Shown: piece after piece, positions 1 through 6,284 of the stretch
Layout: the number at the start of each line of letters is the position of its first letter
How positions within the stretch are numbered: position 1 is the stretch's first letter
Source of the DNA: Holophagales bacterium UBA5066
GTDB lineage: Bacteria; Acidobacteriota; Thermoanaerobaculia; UBA5066
Direction: 5' to 3'
Assembly: GCA_002414905.1 (NCBI GenBank)
Contig: DIAY01000169.1
Location: 1-10,537, forward strand
Length of the DNA stretch: 10,537 nt
Program-made: the position numbers and the translations under genes
The notes under the pieces: model-generated
What the model saw: only the letters and a program-made list of their open reading frames with translations
Database searches by the model: none
What the model was told of the DNA's origin: nothing

Positions 1-90
1 GGGGTTCTCGCAGATGACTCGGACAACCCCGGCCCGGCGGATCACCTTGCATTTCGTGCAGATCTTCTTTACGGACGCGCGGACTTTCAT
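1..90 (-). CDS. rpmJ: 50S ribosomal protein L36, N-terminal part (3' end outside window)
   Basis: L36 is the smallest large-subunit protein, a zinc ribbon that bridges 23S rRNA helices. The first 30 codons are in the window, from ATG at 90 to the left edge. The peptide starts MKVRASVKKICTKCKVIRR and continues AGVVRVICENP. Three zinc ligands are visible (Cys11, Cys14, Cys27); the usual fourth, a histidine near position 32, lies outside. It is therefore the C+ form. The usual length is 37-38 residues, so about 7-8 codons are missing. It follows infA as in most bacteria, with GAGGA just upstream of the ATG. Confidence 0.97.
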   Translation of the reverse strand, partial: MKVRASVKKICTKCKVIRRAGVVRVICENP

Positions 91-114
91 ACGGTTCCTC
101 GATCGTTTCGCCCT

Positions 115-133
115 CGGCCTCCCGGGAGAGCCG
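115..133 (-). other. Small hairpin in the infA-rpmJ gap
   Basis: In the 61-base gap the arms CGGCCTC and GAG-A-GCCG form a 7-bp stem with one bulged base and a CCGG loop. It is followed on the minus strand by AGGGCGAAAC and not by a T-run, so I do not call it a terminator. It might act as a processing or stability element between IF-1 and the downstream ribosomal protein genes. The rest of the gap holds the rpmJ ribosome-binding site GAGGA close to its ATG; no promoter is obvious. Confidence 0.35.
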
Positions 134-151
134 GCGGAGCCTTATAGTTTA

Positions 152-370
152 CTACTTGTACCGATAGATGATGCGACCCCGGTTCAGGTCGTAGGGAGAA
201 AGCTCTACGAGCACCTTGTCGCCCGGAAGGATTCGGATGAAGTGCTTCCGCATCTTCCCCGAAATATGGGCCAGGACCTGGTGCTTGTTTTCGAGCTCCA
301 CCTTGAACATCGCGTTCGGCAGCGGCTCGATGACCGTCGCGGTCACCTCGATGGCATCTTCCTTGGACAT
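152..370 (-). CDS. infA: Translation initiation factor IF-1
   Basis: IF-1 binds the A site of the small subunit during initiation and supports IF-2 and IF-3. The 72-residue product has exactly the usual length and is one S1/OB-fold domain throughout. It shows SKEDAIEVTATVIEPLPNAM at the start, then the block FKVELENKHQVLAHISGKMR, then KHFIRILPGDKVLVELSPYD and the closing NRGRIIYRYK. The ATG lies 21 bases after map, with GAGG 5 bases upstream in the gap. The TAG stop is followed directly by an in-frame TAA, so termination is doubled. The gap after it, before rpmJ, is the largest in the window. Confidence 0.99.
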   Translation of the reverse strand: MSKEDAIEVTATVIEPLPNAMFKVELENKHQVLAHISGKMRKHFIRILPGDKVLVELSPYDLNRGRIIYRYK

Positions 371-391
371 CTAGGCCTCGAAACCCTCTCC

Positions 392-1252
392 TCAGTATGC
401 CCGGGCTTCGCCCGGGACAGCCGGTTCCCCTCGCGGTGACACCGCTGGGACCGGATATTCCGTCTCGTCCGGGACTCCGGAGACGAGACCGTCGATCGAG
501 AACCGGCCGAAACCGAGGACGACCGGCCCTTCGACGGTCGCGACCACGGTGTGTTCGAAGTGCGCCGAGGGCTTTCCGTCGACAGTCCGGACCGTCCAGC
601 CGTCCGGGCCGACGCGGACTTTCGCGGTCCCCAGGTTGAACATCGGCTCGATCGCGAGGGTCATCCCCTCCCGGATCGTCTCGCCTTTCCCCCCGGGGCC
701 GTAGTTAGGCACCTGTGGCTCCTCGTGGAGGGACGTCCCGATACCGTGGCCCACGTACTCGCGAACCACCCCGTACCCCTTCGCCCGGGCAACCGCCTCG
801 ACAGCAGCGCCGATGTCGCCGATCCGTGCTCCGATCCGCACGGCGGAGACTCCGGCTGCGAGGGCTCGCCAGGTGTCCTTCACGAGATCGCGGACGGCCG
901 TCGGCACCTCCCCGACGATGGCAGTCCGCGCGGCGTCCCCGAAGTAGCCCTCGACGATCGCGCCGAGGTCGAGTCCGACGATGTCACCGTCGCGGAGCTT
1001 GCGCTTACCTGTCGGAATGCCGTGGACGACCTCCTCGTTCACCGAGGAGCAGATCGTCTTCGGATACCCGCGGTAACCCGGAAAGGCCGCCTTGCCGCCT
1101 CGACGGCGGATGCCGTCCGCCGCGATGCGGTCGATTTCTTCGGTGGTCACTCCGGGACGGCAGGCCGCAACGCAGTCTGCGAGGGTCTCCTGGACGATCC
1201 GCGTCGCACGCTCCATCTTCAGGAGCTCCGTCCGTCCCTTGCAGGTGATCAT
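392..1252 (-). CDS. map: Methionine aminopeptidase, type I
   Basis: The enzyme removes the initiator methionine from nascent proteins in the cytosol. The 286-residue product has all five metal ligands of the family: Asp95 and Asp106 (in GLDLGAIVEGYFGDAART), His169 (VGHGIG), Glu202 (IEPMF) and Glu233 (HFEHT). The substrate-site histidines His77 (VVHGIP) and His176 (SLHEEP) are also present. Length is above the usual 250 because of a C-terminal tail of about 38 residues (from about 249), rich in Pro, Gly and Glu and not part of the known fold. The ATG overlaps the adk stop as ATGA; the ribosome-binding site is weak (GGGAAG at close spacing). The residues before KMERATRIV match the usual N-terminal region of the family, so this start fits. 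The tail coincides with several inverted repeats in the DNA. Confidence 0.97.
   Translation of the reverse strand: MITCKGRTELLKMERATRIVQETLADCVAACRPGVTTEEIDRIAADGIRRRGGKAAFPGYRGYPKTICSSVNEEVVHGIPTGKRKLRDGDIVGLDLGAIVEGYFGDAARTAIVGEVPTAVRDLVKDTWRALAAGVSAVRIGARIGDIGAAVEAVARAKGYGVVREYVGHGIGTSLHEEPQVPNYGPGGKGETIREGMTLAIEPMFNLGTAKVRVGPDGWTVRTVDGKPSAHFEHTVVATVEGPVVLGFGRFSIDGLVSGVPDETEYPVPAVSPRGEPAVPGEARAY
400..416 (-). other. Perfect 7-bp hairpin in the 3' end of map
   Basis: The arms CCCGGGC and GCCCGGG are separated by three bases, giving a very stable GC stem, 5 bases from the map TGA codon in the non-conserved tail. There is no T-run after it on the minus strand, so it is not a standard factor-independent terminator. 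It could slow ribosomes or RNA decay between map and infA, or merely reflect base composition. The arms are directly readable; any role is inference. Confidence 0.5.
461..485 (-). other. Imperfect inverted repeat in the 3' part of map
   Basis: Outer arms CGTCT (461-465) and AGACG (481-485) enclose inner arms CCGG (469-472) and CCGG (477-480) with a four-base loop and a three-base bulge (466-468) on one side. It is the most elaborate of three neighbouring palindromic stretches (400-416, 433-445, 461-485) in the sequence encoding the non-conserved tail of methionine aminopeptidase. No function can be assigned. Confidence 0.4.
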
Positions 1253-1839
1253 CCGAGCTTCCCGCCGGAGGCATTCTTTACAGCAGCGAGGACGTCCGTA
1301 GCCACGGCTTCGACGGGGCGGTTCCCGTCGATCCTGCGGAACACGCCTCGGTCCCGGTAGAGATTCGCGAGCGGGGCGGTCTTCTCGCGGTAGATTCGAA
1401 GGCGAGCCGCCACCGTCTCCGGTGTGTCGTCGGCGCGTCCCTCTCGAGCCGCGCGCTTCACGAGGCGTTCGACGATCGGTGCGTCCGGGACGTCGATGAA
1501 GAGGACAGCCGTCAGCGAACGGCCCTCTTCCTGCAGGAGGTGTTCCAGCGCCTCGGCCTGGGGAACGGTCCTGGGGAAGCCGTCGAAGAGCGCACCGGCC
1601 GCCGCGTCGGGCTGCTCGAGGCGCTCTTTCAGCATCCGGATCACGAGGTCGTCGGATACCAGTGCTCCCGACTCCATGACCGGCTTTGCGATCTTCCCGA
1701 GCTCCGTCCCGCGCGCGACATTCTCACGGAGGAGATCCCCCGTAGAAATCTGCGGAATTCCGAGCGTGGAGGCGAGGCGAGTGGCCTGCGTCCCCTTCCC
1801 GGAACCCGGAGGACCGAAGAAGACCACGTCGACAGGCAC
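1249..1839 (-). CDS. adk: Adenylate kinase, short form
   Basis: The enzyme interconverts AMP plus ATP with two ADP and keeps cytoplasmic adenylates in balance. The 196-residue product carries the P-loop GPPGSGKGT at residues 9-17, the AMP-binding segment ISTGDLLRENVARGTELGK at 31-49, and the adenylate kinase signature LFDGFPRT at 84-91. It is the short form: between RLVKRA and the RADDTPETVAARLRIY helix (about 125-150) there is only a short loop in place of the roughly 30-residue LID, and no zinc-binding cysteines. The start is GTG at 1839, 3 bases after secY, with AGGAG 7 bases upstream inside secY. The TGA stop overlaps the map ATG as ATGA. Linkage with secY and map is common outside the proteobacteria. 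Confidence 0.98.
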   Translation of the reverse strand: MPVDVVFFGPPGSGKGTQATRLASTLGIPQISTGDLLRENVARGTELGKIAKPVMESGALVSDDLVIRMLKERLEQPDAAAGALFDGFPRTVPQAEALEHLLQEEGRSLTAVLFIDVPDAPIVERLVKRAAREGRADDTPETVAARLRIYREKTAPLANLYRDRGVFRRIDGNRPVEAVATDVLAAVKNASGGKLG

Positions 1840-1842
1840 GGC

Positions 1843-3249
1843 CTAGCTCCTGCGCCCCCGGATGCGTCCCTTCTTGAGGAAGCCGTCGTAGTTGCGCATC
1901 ACGAGCTGGGATTCGATCTGCTGCACGGTATCCATCGCGACCCCCACGACGATGAGAAGCGACGTGCCCCCGAAGTAGAACGGCACGCCGAGCCCCTGGG
2001 TGACGAAGTTCGGCAGGTTCGCGTCGAGCCACGGCCCGATGCCCGGGATGCTCTGGACCTTGAAGCCCATGAGCAGGAACTCGGGGATCAGGGCGACGAT
2101 CGTCAGGTAGATGGCGCCGATGAGGGTGATCCTCGTCAGGACGTTGTCGATGTAGTCCGACGTCGCCTTGCCGGGCCGGATGCCGGGGATGAACCCGCCA
2201 TACTTGCGCATGTTCTCGGCGGTATCCGTCGGGTTGAAGATGATCGAGATGTAGAAGTAGCAGAAGAAGATGATCGCCAGCGCGTAGAAGAGATTGTAGA
2301 GCGGCTGCCCCATGGCGAGCTGGTCCGCCATCTTCTTCATGAAGTCGCTCTTGAACGCCGAGGCGAGGTACTGCGGGAACTGGATGATCGAGACGGCGAA
2401 GATGATCGGGATGACGCCGCCCGTGTTCACGCGCAGGGGCAGGTAGGTGTTCTGCCCGCCGTAGACCCGTCGCCCGACGACCCGCTTGGCGTACTGCACC
2501 GGGATGCGGCGCTGGGCCCTCTCGACGAAGACGATGATCGCCACGACACCGAGCATGAAGACGGTGAGAAGCAGCGCCGTGAAGAGCGACATCTGACCGC
2601 GCTGGATCTGGCGGAACGAACCCCAGACGGCCGTCGGAAGGCCGACGACGATGCCCGCGAAGATGATGAGCGAGATACCGTTGCCGATGCCGCGCTCGGT
2701 CATCTGCTCACCGAGCCACATGACGAAGGCCGTGCCGGTCGTCAGCGTGAGGATCGCCATCAGGATGAACGGGAGCTTCCCGCCCTCCGAGGTCGGGTCG
2801 CGCAGGACGAGGAACTTTCCCGTCGGTGTCGTGGAGCCCCAGAGCCAGAGAGCGATTCCCGCGCCCTGGACCACAGACAGGACGACCGTTCCGTACCGCG
2901 TGTACTGTGTGATCTTCCGCCGGCCCATCTCCCCTTCCTTCGAGAGCTTCTCGAGGTAGGGCCAGACGACCGTGAGGAGCTGCAGGATGATCGACGCCGT
3001 GATGTACGGCATGATGCCGAGCGCGAAGACCGAGATGCGCCGGAGGGCGCCCCCGGAAAACATGTCCATGAACCCGAGAAGCCCGCCGCCGGTCGCCCGG
3101 AAGAACTCCTCGAGCGCCTTGGAGTCGAGCCCGGGCGTCGGGATGTGCGAGCCGACCCGGTAGATCGCCAGCAGCCCGAAAGTGAACAGGACTCTCTTCC
3201 TGAGGTCCGGGACCGCGAAGATGTTCCGGAAGGACTCGAAAATGATCAC
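1843..3249 (-). CDS. secY: Protein translocase channel subunit SecY
   Basis: SecY is the membrane pore of the Sec translocon, which with SecE and SecG exports and inserts proteins. The 468-residue product begins (V)IIFESFRNIFAVPDLRKRV and then has about ten hydrophobic segments, as the family does. Recognisable parts are the plug/TM2 signature (GALRRISVFALGIMPYITAS), the TM5 region (MTERGIGNGISLIIFAGIVV), the TM7 block (LRVNTGGVIPIIFAVSIIQF) and the fifth cytoplasmic loop (GIRPGKATSDYIDNVLTRIT) with its key arginine, where SecA and ribosomes bind. I place the start at GTG 3249, overlapping the rplO stop (GTGA), with GAGGA 9 bases upstream. The longer in-frame option is a TTG at 3267 lying inside rplO. 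The stop is TAG, 3 bases before adk. Length is slightly long for the family (430-450). Confidence 0.97.
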   Translation of the reverse strand: MIIFESFRNIFAVPDLRKRVLFTFGLLAIYRVGSHIPTPGLDSKALEEFFRATGGGLLGFMDMFSGGALRRISVFALGIMPYITASIILQLLTVVWPYLEKLSKEGEMGRRKITQYTRYGTVVLSVVQGAGIALWLWGSTTPTGKFLVLRDPTSEGGKLPFILMAILTLTTGTAFVMWLGEQMTERGIGNGISLIIFAGIVVGLPTAVWGSFRQIQRGQMSLFTALLLTVFMLGVVAIIVFVERAQRRIPVQYAKRVVGRRVYGGQNTYLPLRVNTGGVIPIIFAVSIIQFPQYLASAFKSDFMKKMADQLAMGQPLYNLFYALAIIFFCYFYISIIFNPTDTAENMRKYGGFIPGIRPGKATSDYIDNVLTRITLIGAIYLTIVALIPEFLLMGFKVQSIPGIGPWLDANLPNFVTQGLGVPFYFGGTSLLIVVGVAMDTVQQIESQLVMRNYDGFLKKGRIRGRRS

Positions 3250-3701
3250 GCGGGGACGTCCTCGCAACGGCCTCCGGCCGCCTCGATCTTCTTCCGCGCT
3301 CCTTCCGTGAACTGGTGCGCAATGACCGTCAGAGCTTTCTTCAGGTCACCCGTTCCGAGGATCTTTACCTCTGCGCCCTTGCGGTGGAGGAGGCCGGCCT
3401 TGCCGAGCGCCTCGGTGTCCACGGTGGCGCCGGCCGCGAAGACGCGCTCGAGCGCCTCGACCGGAACGGTGTTCCACTCTTTACGGAAAATGTTCTTGAA
3501 ACCGCGCTTCGGCAGCCGGCGGTGGAGCGGCATCTGCCCGCCCTCACGCCCGAGCTGCCCGGAGTAGCCGCTTCGGGACTGCTGGCCCTTGTGGCCCTTG
3601 CCGGAGGTTTTCCCCAGGCCGGAGCCGGGACCGCGCCCGACGCGCTTGCGCGCCGACGTCGCCCCCTTGCGGGGACCGAGTGTGTGGAGTCCTTGAGCCA
3701 T
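3246..3701 (-). CDS. rplO: 50S ribosomal protein L15
   Basis: L15 is a late-assembly 23S rRNA-binding protein with a long extended N-terminal arm that threads into the large subunit. The 151-residue product shows this arm as a Gly/Arg/Lys-rich stretch (SARKRVGRGPGSGLGKTSGK at about residues 16-35, then GHKGQQSRSGY). The middle has MPLHRRLPKRGFKNIF at about 57-72. The globular C-terminal domain holds the family block VKILGTGDLKKALTVIAHQF, ending ARKKIEAAGG. Length is normal. The ATG lies 18 bases after rpmD behind a GAGGGGGA site. The TGA stop overlaps the secY GTG start as GTGA. Confidence 0.98.
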   Translation of the reverse strand: MAQGLHTLGPRKGATSARKRVGRGPGSGLGKTSGKGHKGQQSRSGYSGQLGREGGQMPLHRRLPKRGFKNIFRKEWNTVPVEALERVFAAGATVDTEALGKAGLLHRKGAEVKILGTGDLKKALTVIAHQFTEGARKKIEAAGGRCEDVPA

Positions 3702-3719
3702 GGCGTCTCGTCCCCCTCG

Positions 3720-4058
3720 CTACTCGCCCACAACCTCGACGAGGTGGCGGACCTTGAGGATCTGCCCGCGGATGGCGGGCGTGTCGGGCCTCACGACCTC
3801 GTGGCGGATCCGCCGGAGGCCGAGGCCCCTGAGGGCCTGCTTGTGGTCGATCGGGGTGCAGATGCCGGAGCGGATCTGCCGGATACGAATCGTCTTCGGC
3901 GCGGGGGCCGACTTAACTTCAGCCGCCACTGTCGCCGCCGGCTTCGGACTCGCGGGCGCGGCCGCCTTCGGAGCCCTTTTCGGCACTCCGGCCGCCGAAG
4001 CGACCTCCGTCAGGAGGGCGTCGACGGTCTTCTTGGAGCTCTTCTCTTTGTCGGCCAT
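3720..4058 (-). CDS. rpmD: 50S ribosomal protein L30 with long N-terminal extension
   Basis: L30 is a small 23S rRNA-binding protein. The L30 domain fills only the C-terminal part, about residues 54-112: PKTIRIRQIRSGICTPIDHK, then the helix-strand block LRGLGLRRIRHEVVRPDTPA and a final IRGQILKVRHLVEVV. Bacterial L30 is about 60 residues; this product is 112. The first 53 residues comprise a short lysine-rich helix-like piece (SSKKTVDALLTEVASAAG) and an Ala/Pro/Lys linker. I chose ATG at 4058 because it overlaps the rpsE stop as TGATG with GGAGA 7 bases upstream. A GTG directly before it (4061) is possible. An internal GTG at 3927-3929 would give a normal-sized 69-residue L30 but has no good ribosome-binding site. 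The stop is TAG. Confidence 0.92.
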   Translation of the reverse strand: MADKEKSSKKTVDALLTEVASAAGVPKRAPKAAAPASPKPAATVAAEVKSAPAPKTIRIRQIRSGICTPIDHKQALRGLGLRRIRHEVVRPDTPAIRGQILKVRHLVEVVGE

Positions 4059-4717
4059 CACTTGGTCTCCGCCACGGCCTCCGGGGCCGGCTCGGCAACC
4101 ACGACCGCGGCAGCCGCCTCGGATGCCGTTCCGGACGTCCGGCCGCGGGCCTTGAAGATCGCCTGGGCCAGATGGAGGTTCCGGAGCGCGTCGAACGTCG
4201 CCTTCACCACGTTGTGGGGGTTCGTGGTCCCAAGCGACTTCGTGAGGATGTTCTGGACTCCCACCGCCTCCAGGATGGCGCGGACGGCGCCGCCGGCGAT
4301 GACGCCGGTGCCCTCTGAGGCCGGCTTGAGAAAGACGCGCCCCGCGCCATAGTGCCCGGTGACGGCATGGGGGATGGTCTTGCCCTTGAGGGTGACCGAG
4401 ATCATGGTCTTCTTGGCCATCTCGATCCCCTTCTTGATGGCCGTCGGGACTTCCTTCGCCTTCCCGGCGCCATAGCCGACACGGCCCTTGCCGTCGCCGA
4501 CGATGACGAGCGCGGAGAACGAGAAGTTCTTGCCGCCCTTGACGACCTTCGTGACACGGTTGATGTGCACGACGTGATCGATCAGGTCGGCGCCCGCGCG
4601 CCCCTCTCCGAGGGCACCCGCGGGACGCTGCGGAGCGGCGTTCGGACCGCCGGGGCCTCGGCCCGGGCCGCCCGGACGGTTACCGAAGCGAGGAGGACGG
4701 GTCGGTGTGCTGCTCAA
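4058..4717 (-). CDS. rpsE: 30S ribosomal protein S5 with low-complexity ends
   Basis: S5 lies at the back of the small subunit near the decoding centre and mRNA entry and affects accuracy; spectinomycin-resistance changes map here in other bacteria. The 219-residue product has the double-stranded-RNA-binding domain from about 45 (LIDHVVHINRVTKVVKGGKN, with FSFSALVIVGDGKGRVGYG) and the C-terminal fold with FLKPASEGTGVIAGGAVRAI at about 129-148. The usual length is about 160-170. The excess is an N-terminal Gly/Pro/Arg-rich stretch (residues about 1-42) and an Ala/Val/Glu-rich tail (about 197-219). The start is TTG at 4717, overlapping the rplR stop (TTGA), with GAGAAGGGG 8 bases upstream; no ATG or GTG gives a complete protein. 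Confidence 0.96.
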   Translation of the reverse strand: MSSTPTRPPRFGNRPGGPGRGPGGPNAAPQRPAGALGEGRAGADLIDHVVHINRVTKVVKGGKNFSFSALVIVGDGKGRVGYGAGKAKEVPTAIKKGIEMAKKTMISVTLKGKTIPHAVTGHYGAGRVFLKPASEGTGVIAGGAVRAILEAVGVQNILTKSLGTTNPHNVVKATFDALRNLHLAQAIFKARGRTSGTASEAAAAVVVAEPAPEAVAETK

Positions 4718-5082
4718 AACTTCAACCCCTTCTCGCGCGCCGAGTCGGCGAGAGCCTTGACGTTGCCGTGGTAGAGGTGTCCACCCCGGTCGAATACGAC
4801 CGCGGCGATCCCCTTCTCTTTCGCCCGCTCGGCGATGAGGGCGCCGACGGAAACGGCCGCTGCCTTGCCCGCGGCGCTCTTCTTTCCGCCAAGGACGGCG
4901 GCCTCGCGGGAGCTGGCCTGCGCGACCGTGTGCCCGGACGCATCGTCGATGAGCTGCACGTAGATGTACTTCAACGTCCTGCGTACGGCCAGCCGGGGCC
5001 TTTCGGAAGTCCCTTCGACCTTCTGGCGGATCCTCTCGTGGATCCTCTCGCGCGCTTCGACGCGTGCCTGAGCCCTGTTCAT
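4714..5082 (-). CDS. rplR: 50S ribosomal protein L18
   Basis: L18 binds 5S rRNA together with L5 and anchors it in the central protuberance. The 122-residue product has the usual basic N-terminus (ARERIHERIRQKVEGTSERP, residues 10-29), then RLAVRRTLKYIYVQLIDDAS (30-49). The C-terminal part holds VGALIAERAKEKGIAAVVFD and GGHLYHGNVKALADSAREKG. Length is normal (about 117-122). The TGAGG that includes the rplF stop serves as the likely ribosome-binding site. The TGA stop overlaps the rpsE TTG start as TTGA. Confidence 0.98.
   Translation of the reverse strand: MNRAQARVEARERIHERIRQKVEGTSERPRLAVRRTLKYIYVQLIDDASGHTVAQASSREAAVLGGKKSAAGKAAAVSVGALIAERAKEKGIAAVVFDRGGHLYHGNVKALADSAREKGLKF
4726..4734 (-). 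promoter_or_regulatory. Shine-Dalgarno site of rpsE (TTG start)
   Basis: On the minus strand GAGAAGGGG lies within the last codons of rplR, 8 bases before the TTG that I take as the rpsE start. It supports initiation at this rare start codon, which sits on the rplR stop as TTGA. Re-initiation by ribosomes finishing L18 is a plausible reason why a weak start codon suffices; that part is inference. Confidence 0.6.
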
Positions 5083-5092
5083 CCTCGGGACC

Positions 5093-5650
5093 TCACTTGC
5101 CGGTGGCCTTTCCGGCCTTCTTCTTCAGGACCTCGCCGACGAAGCGGAAGCCCTTGAGCTTGTAGGGATCGGGCGGCTTGATGGAGCGGATCCGCGTGGC
5201 GGCCTCGCCGACCTTCTGTTTGTCGACGCCCGTGACGACGATGTGCGTCACGTCCTTGGCCTTCGCGTCCGGAGCCACCTCGATCGTCACCCCCGCCGGC
5301 TCGGGGAACCGGACGGTGTGCGAATAGCCGCACGTGAAGACGACCTCGCTCCCCTTCTTCTCGGCCTTGTAGCCGATGCCGACGAGGTCGATGGCGCGCC
5401 GGTACCCGTCCGCAACACCGACGACGGCGTTCTGGACGAGGGCCCGGTTCAGGCCGTGGAAGGCTCGGATCCGCTTTTCTTCGCTCGCCCTCACGAGGTC
5501 GATACGACCGTCCTTTACGGCGACGGAGATGCCGTCGAGGATCGGCGTGGACACCGTTCCCTTCGGCCCCTTGACATGGACTCCCGCCGCGTCGACCTTG
5601 ACTTCGACGCCCTTCGGGAGGGTGATCGGCTTTTTCCCAATTCGAGACAT
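5093..5650 (-). CDS. rplF: 50S ribosomal protein L6
   Basis: L6 binds the sarcin-ricin region of 23S rRNA near the factor-binding site. The 185-residue product starts MSRIGKKPITLPKGVEVKV. It shows the duplicated L6 fold, with FHGLNRALVQNAVVGVADGY at about residues 64-83 and the second-domain signature PPDPYKLKGFRFVGEVLKKK (159-178). The end is basic (AGKATGK). Length is normal (about 175-185). A strong GGGAGG site is 7 bases before the ATG. It ends in TGA 10 bases before rplR. Confidence 0.98.
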   Translation of the reverse strand: MSRIGKKPITLPKGVEVKVDAAGVHVKGPKGTVSTPILDGISVAVKDGRIDLVRASEEKRIRAFHGLNRALVQNAVVGVADGYRRAIDLVGIGYKAEKKGSEVVFTCGYSHTVRFPEPAGVTIEVAPDAKAKDVTHIVVTGVDKQKVGEAATRIRSIKPPDPYKLKGFRFVGEVLKKKAGKATGK

Positions 5651-5667
5651 CGTCTTTCCTCCCGGTC

Positions 5668-6069
5668 CTACCAGACCGAGCAGACGACCTCGCCGCCCAG
5701 GCCGCGCTTGCGCGCGTCGTGGCCGGTGAGGAGGCCCTGCGAAGTCGAGACGATGGCGATCCCGAGCCCGCCCAGCACGCGGGGGAGCTCGCCCTTCCCG
5801 CGGTAGAGACGGCGGCCGGGACGCGAGACGCGCGTCAGGCCGTGGATCACGGGATTGCCGGAGTCGTCGTACTTGAGGTAGAGGCGGAGCAGGCCGGCGC
5901 CCTTGTCGTCCAGAACCTTGAAGTTCTTGAGATAGCCCTCGTCCTTGAGGATGCGGGCGATCTCGATCTTCAGGCGCGAGGACGGGACGTCGATCTTCTC
6001 GTGGCGAGAGGAAAGGCCGTTCCGCACACGGGTCAGGAGGTCGGCGATCGGATCGGTCAGAGCAGCCAC
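5668..6069 (-). CDS. rpsH: 30S ribosomal protein S8
   Basis: S8 binds the central domain of 16S rRNA and is a key early assembly protein; in E. coli it is also the repressor of the spc operon. The 133-residue product reads MAALTDPIADLLTRVRNGLS at its start. It has YLKNFKVLDDKGAGLLRLYL at about 46-65, and the C-terminal signature GGLGIAIVSTSQGLLTGHDA, followed by GGEVVCSVW. The start is GTG at 6069, chosen because it lies 10 bases after the rpsN stop behind a GGGAGGG site and gives the family N-terminus; no ATG fits better. The site-to-start spacing is short (about 4 bases). Confidence 0.97.
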   Translation of the reverse strand: MAALTDPIADLLTRVRNGLSSRHEKIDVPSSRLKIEIARILKDEGYLKNFKVLDDKGAGLLRLYLKYDDSGNPVIHGLTRVSRPGRRLYRGKGELPRVLGGLGIAIVSTSQGLLTGHDARKRGLGGEVVCSVW

Positions 6070-6079
6070 GTGCCCTCCC

Positions 6080-6265
6080 TTACCACGACGCCTTGGTCAC
6101 GCCCGGGACGTAGCCCGCGAGCGCGAGGTTTCGGAAGCAGATGCGGCAGGTGCCGAACTTGCGGATGTACGAGCGGGACCGGCCGCAGATCTTGCAGCGG
6201 TTCTTCGCCCGGACCGCGAACTTCGGGGTCCTGTTGGCCTTGACGATTGAGGAGCGACGAGCCAT
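6080..6265 (-). CDS. rpsN: 30S ribosomal protein S14, zinc-binding type Z
   Basis: S14 binds the 16S rRNA 3' major domain in the small-subunit head. The 61-residue product is the short type-Z form. Its four zinc ligands are visible as Cys24, Cys27, Cys40 and Cys43 in the pattern CxxC-x12-CxxC. Around them are TPKFAVRAKNRCKICGRSRS and GTCRICFRNLALAGYVPGV, and the protein ends KASW as usual. The long cysteine-free form of many proteobacteria is thus not the one in this operon. The ATG has AGGGAGAA about 7 bases upstream. The gene lies 19 bases after rplE and ends in TAA, 10 bases before rpsH. Confidence 0.98.
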   Translation of the reverse strand: MARRSSIVKANRTPKFAVRAKNRCKICGRSRSYIRKFGTCRICFRNLALAGYVPGVTKASW

Positions 6266-6284
6266 CGACGGTTCTCCCTTGTTC

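Noticed and set aside
400..416. Factor-independent terminator after map
   Set aside because: The stem is strong, but it lies within the coding sequence, has no T-run on the minus strand and is followed directly by infA with only a 21-base gap.
551..1360. Plus-strand open frame of 269 codons opposite map and adk
   Set aside because: Mirror frame of two well-identified enzymes; the translation is Arg/Asp-rich with no motif.
3250..3267. Six-residue longer SecY from a TTG at 3267
   Set aside because: It lies inside rplO, uses a weaker start codon and adds residues not seen in the family. The GTG at 3249 overlapping the rplO stop with GAGGA upstream fits better.
1540..3567. Very long plus-strand open frame (675 codons) opposite secY, with parts opposite adk and rplO
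   Set aside because: It lies antisense to three unmistakable conserved genes and its product is extremely rich in Asp, Arg, His and Glu with no recognisable domain. This is the usual mirror of GC-rich coding sequence; no ribosome-binding site or family match supports it.
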